64,000 nucleotides of DNA from JAVVEH01 sp032251435 (GTDB lineage: Bacteria; Verrucomicrobiota; Lentisphaeria; Oligosphaerales; MVZH01). This document shows, in pieces, positions 53,421 to 62,255 of this stretch. A model generated the notes under the pieces. That model saw nothing but the letters and a program-made list of their open reading frames with translations, ran no database searches and was not told the DNA's origin. A program made the translations under genes and the position numbers. Location: positions 62,001 through 126,000 of the forward strand of contig JAVVEH010000003.1 of assembly GCA_032251435.1 (NCBI GenBank), in the 5' to 3' direction. The first letter of the stretch is position 1, and each line of letters begins with the position of its first letter.

Positions 53421-54500
53421 TCAGTCGGCGCCCGTCAAAAACACCGCGCGAAAAGGCAAAGACACCTGTTTTCCAGGCATGGAAACAGTCAACATCAAGG
53501 TCTCTTTCAGGGATGTCAGATCGGCTTTATCAACCGGCAAAGACACCGTTCGCCCCTCTTTCGGCGCGTCAATCACCCCCAGACTTCGGTCATTCAGCGC
53601 CACCGAGAAAGATCCCGCCGCTGCCCACACAATCAGCCGCAACGATGATTTTTCAGTTATGTTTCCCACGCCCGGCGCGCTCAACCGGAAGGTTGTCCGC
53701 GCCATGTTATCAGACTCCAGCGCCGCGGCGGGAAAGATTCGTCGGGGGATTGTTTCCCATGGGTCATTTTTCGGCGCCGACTCACCCCCGTCCGCCGCCA
53801 TCCGGGTGAGGATTTGGGGCATGTCAAAGAAATCCACCAAAACGTGGTCATCGCCTGTCACTTGGAGCAAATCCAGCCCCGTGACATCGTAGGTCTGACG
53901 TTCTTGATTTTCCAGCAGCGGGAGTTTTTTTGACAAAATCGGCCGGCATTCGGATCGAAACATCTTCAGGTTTCGCGCTTCAGCCAAAAAGGCCTGGGCC
54001 TTGATATCGCCGACGGCCACACCGTTTCCCAATCTAACCGCCCGTTCAGTCAAAACCGCGTGTTCCGCCGCCAACGTGTAACACTCAACAATCGCCCTGT
54101 CCTCTGGGCTGGAAGTCTCCACAAGCAGCGCCTGCAGACGGGAGCGGCTGGACAGCGGCTTTTCCATGGGCAGCATCGTCTCAATGCCGGCGTAAAAATC
54201 CCGACGGGGATTGGCGGATTTCCGCGATGCCCGCGCCACCGCCCGGCGCCATCGCCGCCAATGCTCCGCTTCTTTTTCCAAAGCCTGAGCCGCCTTCCCC
54301 CGCCTGGAACCATCCATCGTCCTGTGCCCGGCGGTGCCGGCGTTCAACAACATCCCATACCAGGCATTGGCGGCTTCCGCCGCGTCCGCCCGCGTCATGG
54401 AGCCTTCGTATCCCGGGTCATGAGCGGTCAGGCAGCCAGTCAGGACAAGCCCTGTCACCGCGACGCGGAAAGCGTCCCTGATGATTGGCCGCGCGCTCAA
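53421..54500 (-). CDS. Lipoprotein of unknown function
   Basis: The start is taken as TTG at 54498-54500, which overlaps the polyprenyl synthase stop (TTGA) and has GGAGAG five bases ahead. This gives a 359-residue protein with lipobox Leu-Thr-Gly-Cys at Cys23. A longer frame begins at 54530 but would place the lipobox too deep. The mature protein starts with 150 residues of helices (RADAAEAANAWYGMLLNAG, KAAQALEKEAEHWRRW) and ends with a beta-rich part of about 100 residues. No known family was recognised. Coupling to a polyprenyl synthase suggests a role in the envelope. Confidence 0.7.
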   Translation of the reverse strand: MSARPIIRDAFRVAVTGLVLTGCLTAHDPGYEGSMTRADAAEAANAWYGMLLNAGTAGHRTMDGSRRGKAAQALEKEAEHWRRWRRAVARASRKSANPRRDFYAGIETMLPMEKPLSSRSRLQALLVETSSPEDRAIVECYTLAAEHAVLTERAVRLGNGVAVGDIKAQAFLAEARNLKMFRSECRPILSKKLPLLENQERQTYDVTGLDLLQVTGDDHVLVDFFDMPQILTRMAADGGESAPKNDPWETIPRRIFPAAALESDNMARTTFRLSAPGVGNITEKSSLRLIVWAAAGSFSVALNDRSLGVIDAPKEGRTVSLPVDKADLTSLKETLMLTVSMPGKQVSLPFRAVFLTGAD

Positions 54501-55564
54501 AAGTCTCTCCGCGTCAAAAACGCCAGCCATTCTTGCAAGTTTTCCCGTGCGGGTGAGGGAGGAAACGCGGCGGCCAAATGCTTTTCCGCGGACTCCGCGA
54601 CACCGTCGGCTTCAGCCTGCAAAACCGCTTGCGCTCCACAATCAATGATCACGTTTTGGCACCGCCTTAACTCGTCTTGAGTCAATGGCCGTCCGCACCC
54701 TAGAAGCGCCCGCAATGGATCTAATTGAGAAGGTGACGCCATCGTCATCGTCCGGGTCAGCAACAGCGTCCGCTTGCCTTCACTGATATCCGATCCGACC
54801 GGTTTGCCCAGTTTTTTCTCATCGGCGAACACGCCTAACAGATCGTCTTTAATCTGAAAGGCCACACCGGCTTCGGCGGCGAATTTGCCGGCGTTCACAA
54901 CCTGCTCGTGGGTTGTGTCCGCCGCTCCGCGGCCAATCATGACACCCGCTTCCGCGGCGAATTGCAAAAGCGCCCCCGTTTTGAGAAACATCATCCGCCG
55001 GATATCTTCCGGGGACACATCATCCCGAAGTTCAAAGGTCACATCCAACGCCTCACCGCTGATCAGTCCCGGTGTCAGCCAATGGCTCATGCGCCGGATC
55101 AACGTGAGAACGACCTCCGGAGCGACGCCTCTTTCCACGGACCGGGCCAGACAGTCCACGCTCCATCCATGCAAAACATCCCCGGCCAAAATAGCCATAT
55201 TGGCGCCAAAGGTCCGCCGTCGTTGTTCCGAGGCTCCCGGCAAACGCCTGCCCTCTTCAGCCAGAACAACGTGACATGTCGGAGCCCCGCGGCGAATGGA
55301 ATCATGATCGATAATATCGTCGTGGATCAGCGTCCAGTTGTGATAGAGTTCCACGGCCAGGGCCGCGTCCCAGGCTTGATCCACATCTCCCCCGGCCGCC
55401 TCACAACACCACACCAGCAACGCCGGGCGCAACCGTTTGCCGCCGCTGGCGGGATAGGCGGCCATCGCCCGTCCCAAATAATCGGGCAGCACGGTTCCCG
55501 GCAAGGTTTCCGCTTGGATCATCTCATCAATACGATCACTGACGCGCGCGCGGCTGGTCATCAT
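54497..55564 (-). CDS. Polyprenyl diphosphate synthase (class 1, FPP/GGPP-type)
   Basis: The ATG at 55564 gives 355 residues; the open frame up to 55621 overlaps the upstream gene and lacks a ribosome site. The enzyme condenses isopentenyl diphosphate with an allylic diphosphate. First Asp-rich motif: LIHDDIIDHD; second: FQIKDDLLGVF; also GGKRLRPALLVWCCEAAGG and GEALDVTFE. The FARM region and chain length (small residues before DDIID) suggest farnesyl- or geranylgeranyl-size products, but length cannot be fixed from sequence. The product probably serves quinones or undecaprenyl carriers. It lies 16 bases downstream of the nucleotide-sugar dehydrogenase. Confidence 0.88.
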   Translation of the reverse strand: MMTSRARVSDRIDEMIQAETLPGTVLPDYLGRAMAAYPASGGKRLRPALLVWCCEAAGGDVDQAWDAALAVELYHNWTLIHDDIIDHDSIRRGAPTCHVVLAEEGRRLPGASEQRRRTFGANMAILAGDVLHGWSVDCLARSVERGVAPEVVLTLIRRMSHWLTPGLISGEALDVTFELRDDVSPEDIRRMMFLKTGALLQFAAEAGVMIGRGAADTTHEQVVNAGKFAAEAGVAFQIKDDLLGVFADEKKLGKPVGSDISEGKRTLLLTRTMTMASPSQLDPLRALLGCGRPLTQDELRRCQNVIIDCGAQAVLQAEADGVAESAEKHLAAAFPPSPARENLQEWLAFLTRRDF

Positions 55565-55580
55565 TCGTTTCACCCAATCT

Positions 55581-56867
55581 TCACAAGCTGAAGTGCGAGA
55601 TCCCTTTATCACGGGCTTCATACCGGTTGAACACGTTTTTCAAGTCAAACAACAAAGGCTTATCCATCAGACCGGCGACGGCGTCCAGCGTCAGCGTGTT
55701 GAAAACTTTATGCTTGTTGATGATCACCACGGCGTCCACCTCGGGCAACGCGTCCAGCGCGACGGGTTCAACCTTGAACGCCTCGGCGATCACCGCGTCA
55801 CTCAATAACGGCTCGCAGCCATACAGTTTCAGGCCGAAGCTCGCCAGACAGTCAATCACATCCACCGCCCGGCTGTTGCGGTAATCCGGAACATCCTCTT
55901 TAAAGGTCAACCCCATCAACAGCACTTTAGCGTTCAGCAACGGCTTGCCAAGCTGGGAAATTCGCCGGACAATTGTCTCACCGACATAATTGCCCATGCC
56001 GTCATTGGTTTCCCGGCCCGCCAGAATCACCCGCGGGGGCATATCAAGTTTAAACGCCAGATGTGTCATATAGTAGGGATCCACACCGATGCAATGCCCT
56101 CCCACCAAGCCGGGACGGTACGGGTGGAAGTTCCACTTGGTTCCAGCCGCGGCCAGGACCTCATCCGTGTTCAATCCGCACCGGGAAAAGATCTTGGACA
56201 GTTCATTCATCAACGCGATATTCAAATCCCGCTGAATATTCTCAATCACCTTCGCGGCTTCCGCGGTTTTGATTGTCGGGGCCTCGTGGACACCCACACG
56301 CACCACCTGCCGGTATAGATCGGCGATCCGTTTAAGCGTTTCCGCGTCATGGCCGGAGACAATTTTGGTCACATTATCCAAGCGGTGTTCGGTGTCTCCC
56401 GGATTGATCCGTTCCGGTGAATAGCCCAAACCGAACTCGCCCAGTTTGAGCCCGGAGCCATTTTCCAGAATCGGCAGACAGATCTCCTCGGTGACTCCCG
56501 GATAGACCGTGCTCTCAAACACCACCACCATGCCGGGGCGCAACACCGACGCGACCGTCTCAGACGCCTTTATGACCGGGGTTAAATCAGGTTGTTTCGC
56601 CTTGTTAACGGGTGTGGGAACCGCCACCACCAAAGCCGTGCATTGGGTTAAATCCGCCGCGTCACAGGTGTACAGAATATCCGCTTTGGCGAATTTTTCC
56701 TTGTCGGCTTCATGGGTCTCGTCAATCCCGGCCGCCAGATCCGCGACGCGCTGCTTATTGACATCAAAGCCAATCACCCGCCCGGTCTGTCCAAACGCCA
56801 CGGCCAAAGGCAAACCAACGTAGCCCAACCCCACAACACCGACGATTTCTGATTGTTTTTCTGACAT
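55581..56867 (-). CDS. Nucleotide-sugar dehydrogenase (UDP-HexNAc 6-dehydrogenase, TviB/WbpA-like)
   Basis: The 428-residue enzyme oxidises the C6 hydroxyl of a UDP-sugar to the uronic acid with NAD. N-terminal Rossmann motif GVVGLGYVGLPLAVAFG at 10-26; FESTVYPGVTEE; FGLGYSPERINPGD; the substrate-binding EAAKVIENIQRDLNIALMNE (part); the catalytic Cys in GGHCIGVDPYYM; and the C-terminal GLTFKEDVPDYRNSR. The pattern fits the TviB/WbpA subgroup (UDP-GlcNAc or UDP-GalNAc) rather than plain UDP-glucose dehydrogenase. GAGGGTG precedes the ATG. It points to a uronic-acid-containing surface glycan; no glycan operon is next to it here. Confidence 0.9.
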   Translation of the reverse strand: MSEKQSEIVGVVGLGYVGLPLAVAFGQTGRVIGFDVNKQRVADLAAGIDETHEADKEKFAKADILYTCDAADLTQCTALVVAVPTPVNKAKQPDLTPVIKASETVASVLRPGMVVVFESTVYPGVTEEICLPILENGSGLKLGEFGLGYSPERINPGDTEHRLDNVTKIVSGHDAETLKRIADLYRQVVRVGVHEAPTIKTAEAAKVIENIQRDLNIALMNELSKIFSRCGLNTDEVLAAAGTKWNFHPYRPGLVGGHCIGVDPYYMTHLAFKLDMPPRVILAGRETNDGMGNYVGETIVRRISQLGKPLLNAKVLLMGLTFKEDVPDYRNSRAVDVIDCLASFGLKLYGCEPLLSDAVIAEAFKVEPVALDALPEVDAVVIINKHKVFNTLTLDAVAGLMDKPLLFDLKNVFNRYEARDKGISHFSL

Positions 56868-57055
56868 GACACCCTCTGCGATTCGCTAATTACAGGAACG
56901 GATTCATCGGTCGGGGCAGCCGTCACGCGCTCAAAAAGCGGGATCCCGTGACACCCCGCCACAAGCCGAGGCGCTGCGACGAATACGAGGCGCTTACTAT
57001 ACTCGCATTATCGAAAATATCGATGAAAAACCCGTTGGTCCGCTGAAAGCCGCCC

Positions 57056-57095
57056 AAAAAAAATCCCTGGAAAACAGGGATCTGTTTTCCAGGGA
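57056..57095 (-). terminator. Intrinsic terminator of the porin gene
   Basis: TCCCTGGAAAACAG (57064-57077) pairs perfectly with CTGTTTTCCAGGGA (57082-57095) around a 4-base loop; read on the minus strand eight Ts follow. It lies 24 bases behind the porin stop. Confidence 0.95.
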
Positions 57096-57119
57096 CGTGA
57101 TCGCTCAACGTTTCGTGAC

Positions 57120-58364
57120 CTAGAATCTGACGCGGCCGCGGAACTCAAACTTCTGGTAGTCGCTGGCGCCAGTGTCATAGTCAACATCAAATAACCGCAG
57201 ATTGACATCGACATTTTTGGTTATTTTATAGCCCAGTTGGACTTCATTCTCAGTGACCCGGTCTTCGTCATCAATGTCATGATAATAGCCCACCGCGTAG
57301 TGAGCCCAGAACGGGCCGAGCGCCCATGTGATCCGGCCGAACACCACATCGGACTCGTCTGCGGCGTATTCATTATCCTGGTCCAGGACACCGATGATAT
57401 AGTCCCGGAGCCACGCCGGTTTATTCATGTCGCTGCCGTCAAACGCGGCGTAGCCGGCTTCCAAGGTGACTTTCCCGGCTTTTCCGGCCGTCACTTCAAC
57501 GTAGGGCGTGACAGACCAGCAGAAGGCGTCTTCGGGATTGGCGGTCAAATCATCGCCGCGCAAGTCATCGACAAAATAGCTGGCGGTGCGGGCGCCGACC
57601 GTGACCGCTTCGGTCACCGCGATCCCGGCATCCAGGTCAACACCGTAAACAGCCGCGTACTCGTCTTGATAGTAAACGTACGGGTTGACGGACACACCGT
57701 CCACCACATCCCACACCAATTCACTGAACAGCACAAAGTCCCAGGAATCTTCGCCGTATTTTTCATTGTCAAAATTCTGAACTTCGTAATCCCAGTCCTC
57801 GGCGTCATCGTAATCCAGCTCCGCGAACGCGGTGGCCACACCGACAGTGAAATCCACATTCGGGACTAAATCCCGGGTGCGGAAGAAAGCGCCTTCAGCC
57901 TGGGCGTCATCAAAGTGGGTGAACTTTTGGTGATTCCACCGCCCGACGACCACTTCCGTCTTATCGGTGAAGTTGTATTGCAGATACGCCTGCGGCATGC
58001 TGAATTCAGAACCGTCTTCAATATCTTTGTGGAAATACCCCTTTTTATCATCGTCGCTGCTCCACAATTCAAAGTGGCCGAGGAACTCCAAGCCAATGGA
58101 AAAGCCTTTAAACTGTCCCGTGGTGTATCCCAGGCTCACATAGCCGGTTCCCCAGCTGAACTCATCGCCTTGGCTTTTCCCTTTGCTAAACTGTTCATCA
58201 TCGTATTTCTTGCCTTCCATATAGGTGCCGATGGTGCCTTTGACTTTGCCGCCTTTAAGGGCGCCGACAAACTCGTCATTTAAGCTCTGCGCCTCTTCCG
58301 CGGCGAATGTGGAACAGGCCATTAAGGCCCCGGCCGCCAATCCAAACAATTTACCGTTTCTCAT
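57120..58364 (-). CDS. Outer-membrane porin-like beta-barrel protein
   Basis: ATG at 58364 with AGGAG six bases ahead gives 414 residues: signal peptide MRNGKLFGLAAGALMACSTFAAE, then a chain of alternating strands rich in Tyr, Trp, Asp and Gly with short turns (for example GYVSLGYTTGQFKGFSIGLEF), and the C-terminal strand YQKFEFRGRVRF. The last Phe is the BAM recognition signal of outer-membrane barrels. This resembles major porin-like proteins that are abundant in the outer membrane; the strong terminator fits high expression. Family by name is uncertain because such barrels diverge quickly. Clear evidence of a diderm envelope. Confidence 0.8.
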   Translation of the reverse strand: MRNGKLFGLAAGALMACSTFAAEEAQSLNDEFVGALKGGKVKGTIGTYMEGKKYDDEQFSKGKSQGDEFSWGTGYVSLGYTTGQFKGFSIGLEFLGHFELWSSDDDKKGYFHKDIEDGSEFSMPQAYLQYNFTDKTEVVVGRWNHQKFTHFDDAQAEGAFFRTRDLVPNVDFTVGVATAFAELDYDDAEDWDYEVQNFDNEKYGEDSWDFVLFSELVWDVVDGVSVNPYVYYQDEYAAVYGVDLDAGIAVTEAVTVGARTASYFVDDLRGDDLTANPEDAFCWSVTPYVEVTAGKAGKVTLEAGYAAFDGSDMNKPAWLRDYIIGVLDQDNEYAADESDVVFGRITWALGPFWAHYAVGYYHDIDDEDRVTENEVQLGYKITKNVDVNLRLFDVDYDTGASDYQKFEFRGRVRF

Positions 58365-58794
58365 CTTCATCTCCTGTTTGCCGATTTTTTGTTTCGTCAC
58401 GTCGTTTTCGGGTTTCGTTTAGGCGCTTTCGCTATGATTTTATTAAAAGCGCCCCGCTTGTCCTCCAAAAACCACCGGTTTTCAGAAAACAAGGATAAAG
58501 TAGGTCCGCATTGTTAGCTGACGATTAGAGAAGTTTATGTGTTTGTTAGCGTTCAGTGAAATAATCGCACGTTTTTCCCGGAACCCGTGGCCGCGTGCCA
58601 ACTTGGGCACGAGCCAGAACCTTGTCCAGAACCTTTTAACCATTACCCGCCTCGTCGTTTTGCGAGCGCCTCAAGCTTTTCGCGTGTTTTCATATTGCAA
58701 GTTTGGCCATAGCGGGTTATTTTTTGTTTCGCGCCGTCTTTCTCTATCACGAGCCCCGGAACAGGATCCCGGAAAGACACGAAAGGAACATAGC
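58365..58794. other. Divergent promoter region of the porin and the Gfo/Idh/MocA gene
   Basis: These 430 bases separate two divergent genes. A hairpin CGTGCC-AACTTG-GGCACG stands at 58594-58611 and a doubled AGAACCTT phrase follows near 58617-58640. The frame of the oxidoreductase is open across part of the region, but its good ribosome site (GAAAGGA) lies at 58780. No promoter boxes could be fixed. Confidence 0.45.
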
Positions 58795-59970
58795 ATGTCA
58801 CAGAGAATTTTAAATGTCGGAGTGATCGGTGGCGGTGGTGACGCGTTCATTGTCCACCCGCATGCGCGGGCGATTCATTTTGACGGCACCCGCCGTGTGA
58901 CCTGCGGAGCGCTTCGACACGTTCCCGAAATGGCCATTGAAGCGGCCGCCGCCTGGCCCTATCCCATCAAGGGATACCCCAGTTATGACGCCTTGATTGA
59001 TGATCAAAAGAACCTGCCCTTGGGTGAACGGATCGACTACGCGTTGATTGTCACCCCGAACTTCGCCCACTTTGATCCGGCGATGAAATTAATCAAGGCG
59101 GGCATTCCCGTTTTTTGTGAAAAGCCGATCACGGTCACCGCCGCGCAGGCGGAAGAACTCGCCGCCACGGTGGAAGAGTGTCACGTTCCGTTCGGTATCG
59201 CCCACACGTATATCGGCCACTGGTCAAGTTGGTTCTGCCGTTGGATTCTAACCAGCGGCATCCTCGGTGATGTCCGCTGGGCCGACGCGTATTATCTCCA
59301 AGGCTGGCTGGCGGGCAAACTGGAAGACAGCGGCCAGCGGCAGGCCGCCTGGCGGGTGGATCCCGCCAAAGCCGGGGCCAGCTGCTGTGGAGGTGACATC
59401 GCCACGCACGCCTTCATGCAGTTGCGGTTTGTCACCGGGTTGGAAGTCACCGGTGTCCGCGGCATGATTGAGACATTCTGTGCCGGACGGCAACTGGACG
59501 ACCATTTCACGACCTATTGCACCCTGTCAAACGGCGGAAAAGCGCTCATTCGCGCCAGTCAGATCGCCATCGGCCATAAAAACAATCTGGGCATCGAGGT
59601 CAACTGCGAAAAAGGCTCCCTGATCTGGAACCAGGAAGACGCGGAGAAAATCACGATTCGCGTGCCGGACGCTCCAGACCGTGTGTATTGGCGCGCCGCG
59701 GTTCCCGCGCGGGACGATTTACTGGGCGACATTCCCCCGTGGTTGCTGGAGGAGGTCACCCTCCCCTCCGGCCATGTCGAGGCCTTCCATGACGCTTTCG
59801 CCCGGCTTCACCGGGAATTTGAGAAAGACGTGCGGCTGTACAATGACGGGCAGCCATTCACATGTGACGGTGCCAAATACGCCACCATTCACGATGGTGT
59901 CAAGCACATGAAGTTTATTGAAGCCGCCGTGGAAAGCGCCAAGAACGATTCAAAAATCGTCGCGCTGTAA
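58795..59970 (+). CDS. Gfo/Idh/MocA family NAD(P)-dependent oxidoreductase
   Basis: GAAAGGA ahead of ATG 58795 fixes the start; the product has 391 residues. N-terminal Rossmann fold: LNVGVIGGGGDAFIVHPH, YALIVTPNFAHFDPAMK, and the family's Glu-Lys-Pro in VFCEKPITVTAAQAEELA. The C-terminal beta-sheet domain has the substrate region GGDIATHAFMQLRFVTG, with the conserved His. These enzymes oxidise or reduce sugars and inositols; the substrate is not clear. The open frame upstream of 58795 is unlike the family and was left out. It stands alone, with a repeat-rich region behind. Confidence 0.9.
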   Translation: MSQRILNVGVIGGGGDAFIVHPHARAIHFDGTRRVTCGALRHVPEMAIEAAAAWPYPIKGYPSYDALIDDQKNLPLGERIDYALIVTPNFAHFDPAMKLIKAGIPVFCEKPITVTAAQAEELAATVEECHVPFGIAHTYIGHWSSWFCRWILTSGILGDVRWADAYYLQGWLAGKLEDSGQRQAAWRVDPAKAGASCCGGDIATHAFMQLRFVTGLEVTGVRGMIETFCAGRQLDDHFTTYCTLSNGGKALIRASQIAIGHKNNLGIEVNCEKGSLIWNQEDAEKITIRVPDAPDRVYWRAAVPARDDLLGDIPPWLLEEVTLPSGHVEAFHDAFARLHREFEKDVRLYNDGQPFTCDGAKYATIHDGVKHMKFIEAAVESAKNDSKIVAL

Positions 59971-60021
59971 GCCGCGAATGTCATAAAAAGACCACCAGCT
60001 CTCTTTGCCGCGGGGACCAGT

Positions 60022-60078
60022 CTGGATTCGGCAGTCCTCTGCCGCTCTGGTCGCCGCGGGGACCGCGGAATCCAGAAG
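60022..60078. repeat. Inverted-pair copy of the GGACTGCGGAATCCAG element
   Basis: CTGGATTCGGCAGTCC on the left faces GGGGACCGCGGAATCCAG on the right. Together they form a stem of about 16 bases with few mismatches around a G+C-rich loop. Each arm matches the single elements at 15457-15480 and 37517-37540, so this may be the full form of the dispersed element. A further GCCGCGGGGACC lies just outside at 60007-60018. Confidence 0.6.
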
Positions 60079-60084
60079 AAGCTT

Positions 60085-60265
60085 TTCACGCCTTCAACGC
60101 CTTCAACGCCTTTCACGCCTTCAACGCCTTCAACGACTTCAACGCCTTTCACGCCTTCACGCTTTCACGCTTTCAACGCCTTCCACGCTTTCAACGCCTT
60201 CAACGCCTTCAACGCCTTCCACGCTTTCAACGCCTTCAACGCCTTTCACGCCGTCACGCCGTCAC
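60085..60265. repeat. 9-bp tandem repeat array (TTCAACGCC), about 20 units, touching lysS
   Basis: About twenty units of CTTCAACGC with variants (TTTCACGCC, TTCCACGCT, TTCACGCT) run without break to the stop codon of lysS at 60262-60264. It is the longest regular array in the window and of the same family as 15671-15946 and 40381-40423. On the minus strand it directly follows the lysS stop, so it would be in the 3' untranslated end of the lysS mRNA. Confidence 0.9.
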
Positions 60266-61764
60266 TTCTGGCGCATCTGGGGGAAGAGAATCACATCCCG
60301 AATAGAGGCCTGCTCAGTCAGCAGAACAACCAGCCGGTCGATACCCATGCCCATACCGCCGGCGGGGGGCATGCCGTGCTCCATAGCCACGAGAAAGTCC
60401 TCGTCAATTTTGCCGCTTTCCTCTTCCACCGTTCCCGCGGTGCGCTGGGCCTGGCTCTCAAACCGCTTCCGTTGTTCCACCGGATCATTCAGTTCAGAAT
60501 AGCCCGGGGCGATTTCCTGGCCGCCCATTTCCAACTCGAACACATCCACCACAGAGGGATCGTCTTCACACCGTTTGGCCAATGGCACCAATTCGGCCGG
60601 CAGCCGGGTCACAAACGTCGGCTGGATCAAGGTGCGTTCAATCAGCTTCTCATACACTTCATGGGTGATTTCCTGGTCTGTCCACTGAGCGTCCACATGC
60701 AGACCTTCCGCTTTCGCCCGGGCCGCGCGTTCCGCGGTGGAGACATCATACCAGTCACCGCCCATGCGTTCTTTGACCAAGTCCGCGTACGCCACCCGCC
60801 GCCAGGGGCGTTCTAAATTGATCTCTTCACCGTCTTCACCAAACTCCAGCCGCAGTTTGCCGATGGCTTTTTCAGCCACGGCGGTGATCATCCCCTCAAT
60901 CAAATCCATCATGCCCCGGCAATCGCTATAGGCCTCATAGATTTCAATCATGGTGAATTCCGGATTGTGGCGCCGGGAAAGCCCCTCATTGCGGAAGTTC
61001 CGGTTAATTTCATAGACTTTTTCAAAGCCGCCGACCAATAACCGCTTGAGGTAAAGCTCCGGCGCCACACGCATGTACATGGGACACTCCAGCGCGTTAT
61101 AGAACGTTTCAAACGGCCGCGCCGCCGCGCCGCCGGGAATGGGTTGCAGCATCGGCGTCTCCACTTCCATGAACCCGAGATCATCCAGATAATTGCGGAT
61201 TTCACGAATCACCGCCACCCGTTTCCGGAAAACATCCCGGACCTCGTCGTTGCTGATTAAATCCAAATACCGTTGCCGATATCGGTGTTCAACATCCGTC
61301 AGCCCATGCCATTTCTCAGGCAGCGGCCGCAGCGATTTTGACAACAATTGACACGCCTCGACTTTCAGCGTCACTTCTCCCATGCGGGTGACAAAAACAG
61401 CGCCCTGGACGGTGACAATATCCCCGATATCCAGTTTTTTAAATTGGTCGAAGGCTTCTTCCCCCAAGGTGTTCTTCTGAACATAAATTTGCATTCGCCC
61501 GACTTGATCCTTCACATCGGCGAAGATGGATTTTCCCATCACGCGCATGGCGGTCAAGCGTCCAGCCAGACGGGCGCTGACATCGGCTCCCTCGGCGGCG
61601 GCTTCAAAGGCCTGCTTGGCGGCGGCGGTGGAGACCATACCGGTCACCCGTCCCCCGTACGGGTTTTCCCCATGATCAAGAAGGTCACGCAGTTTGATCA
61701 TCCGCTGTTCAAACATATCGGCGGGATTTTGTTCCGTTTGGGACTGATTCTGTTCTTCGCTCAT
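60262..61764 (-). CDS. lysS: Lysyl-tRNA synthetase, class II
   Basis: The 500-residue enzyme charges tRNA-Lys. The anticodon-binding OB-fold is at about 45-150 (VSARLAGRLTAMRVMGKSIF in part, GDIVTVQGAVFVTRMGEVTL). The catalytic core has motif 1 around VETPMLQPIPGGAAARPF, motif 2 FEKVYEINRNFRNEGLSRRHNPEF (part) and motif 3 GMPPAGGMGMGIDRLVVLLT. The length is normal. GGAG stands nine bases before the ATG. It lies downstream of rpsU but is separated by a strong terminator. Its stop codon abuts the 9-bp repeat array. Confidence 0.97.
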   Translation of the reverse strand: MSEEQNQSQTEQNPADMFEQRMIKLRDLLDHGENPYGGRVTGMVSTAAAKQAFEAAAEGADVSARLAGRLTAMRVMGKSIFADVKDQVGRMQIYVQKNTLGEEAFDQFKKLDIGDIVTVQGAVFVTRMGEVTLKVEACQLLSKSLRPLPEKWHGLTDVEHRYRQRYLDLISNDEVRDVFRKRVAVIREIRNYLDDLGFMEVETPMLQPIPGGAAARPFETFYNALECPMYMRVAPELYLKRLLVGGFEKVYEINRNFRNEGLSRRHNPEFTMIEIYEAYSDCRGMMDLIEGMITAVAEKAIGKLRLEFGEDGEEINLERPWRRVAYADLVKERMGGDWYDVSTAERAARAKAEGLHVDAQWTDQEITHEVYEKLIERTLIQPTFVTRLPAELVPLAKRCEDDPSVVDVFELEMGGQEIAPGYSELNDPVEQRKRFESQAQRTAGTVEEESGKIDEDFLVAMEHGMPPAGGMGMGIDRLVVLLTEQASIRDVILFPQMRQK

Positions 61765-61781
61765 GGGGAAAACTCCACTAT

Positions 61782-61823
61782 AAAAAGGAAAAGGCGCCCC
61801 GAAGGGTCAACCTTCGGGACGCC
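61782..61823 (-). terminator. Intrinsic terminator behind rpsU
   Basis: On the minus strand GGCGTCCCGAAGG (61823-61811) pairs with CCTTCGGGGCGCC (61805-61793) with one bulge, followed by a T-rich stretch. It lies between rpsU and lysS and should separate their transcripts. Confidence 0.9.
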
Positions 61824-61897
61824 TGGAAACTCAACAAAACACCGGTATGACAATCAGGTCGTCACACCGCGGGCTGATGACGTCACACGCGAGGTCG

Positions 61898-62059
61898 TCA
61901 GCGGGAACGTTTCGCCTCACGACGTTTGGCTTCGCTCGGTTTTTCGTAATGGCGACGGTTGCGGAGCTCTTTCAAGGTCCCTTCCTTATCCATTTTCTTC
62001 TTTAACCGTCTCAGCGCTCTGTCGATGGGTTCACCGCGTCTGGTCTTGACTTCCGGCAT
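61898..62059 (-). CDS. rpsU: 30S ribosomal protein S21
   Basis: The start at ATG 62059 gives 53 residues. The sequence MPEVKTRRGEPIDRALRRLK and the tail KRREAKRSR are typical of S21, a small basic protein of the 30S platform that helps initiation on mRNAs with Shine-Dalgarno pairing. The frame is open further upstream, but that part has no family match; AGGTGAT precedes the chosen ATG. It is a single gene with its own terminator. Confidence 0.95.
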   Translation of the reverse strand: MPEVKTRRGEPIDRALRRLKKKMDKEGTLKELRNRRHYEKPSEAKRREAKRSR

Positions 62060-62255
62060 GGTGTGAATCACCTGTCCTTTCGTGTGCTCGGGTGGCGACG
62101 GGAAAAACCATTTTTCCGTGACAATCGCGCGATTGCCAACCGTCACCGGGCTGATTAAGCCGCCTGTCCGCGTTAAAATCAGCCCATACTATATTCTCCC
62201 GCCAGTGAAACACAAACCATTTTCCTTTTTTTTGTCATGCCTCATAACCGCCGCG

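Noticed and set aside
58537..58794. N-terminal extension of the Gfo/Idh/MocA protein
   Set aside because: The extension is unlike the family, and GAAAGGA fixes the start at 58795.
59889..60152. Minus-strand ORF with Val-Glu-Gly-Val repeats
   Set aside because: It is the 9-bp repeat array read as codons; no ribosome site and no homology.
60085..60265. CRISPR array
   Set aside because: Units are 9 bases long and contiguous; there are no unique spacers and no cas genes.
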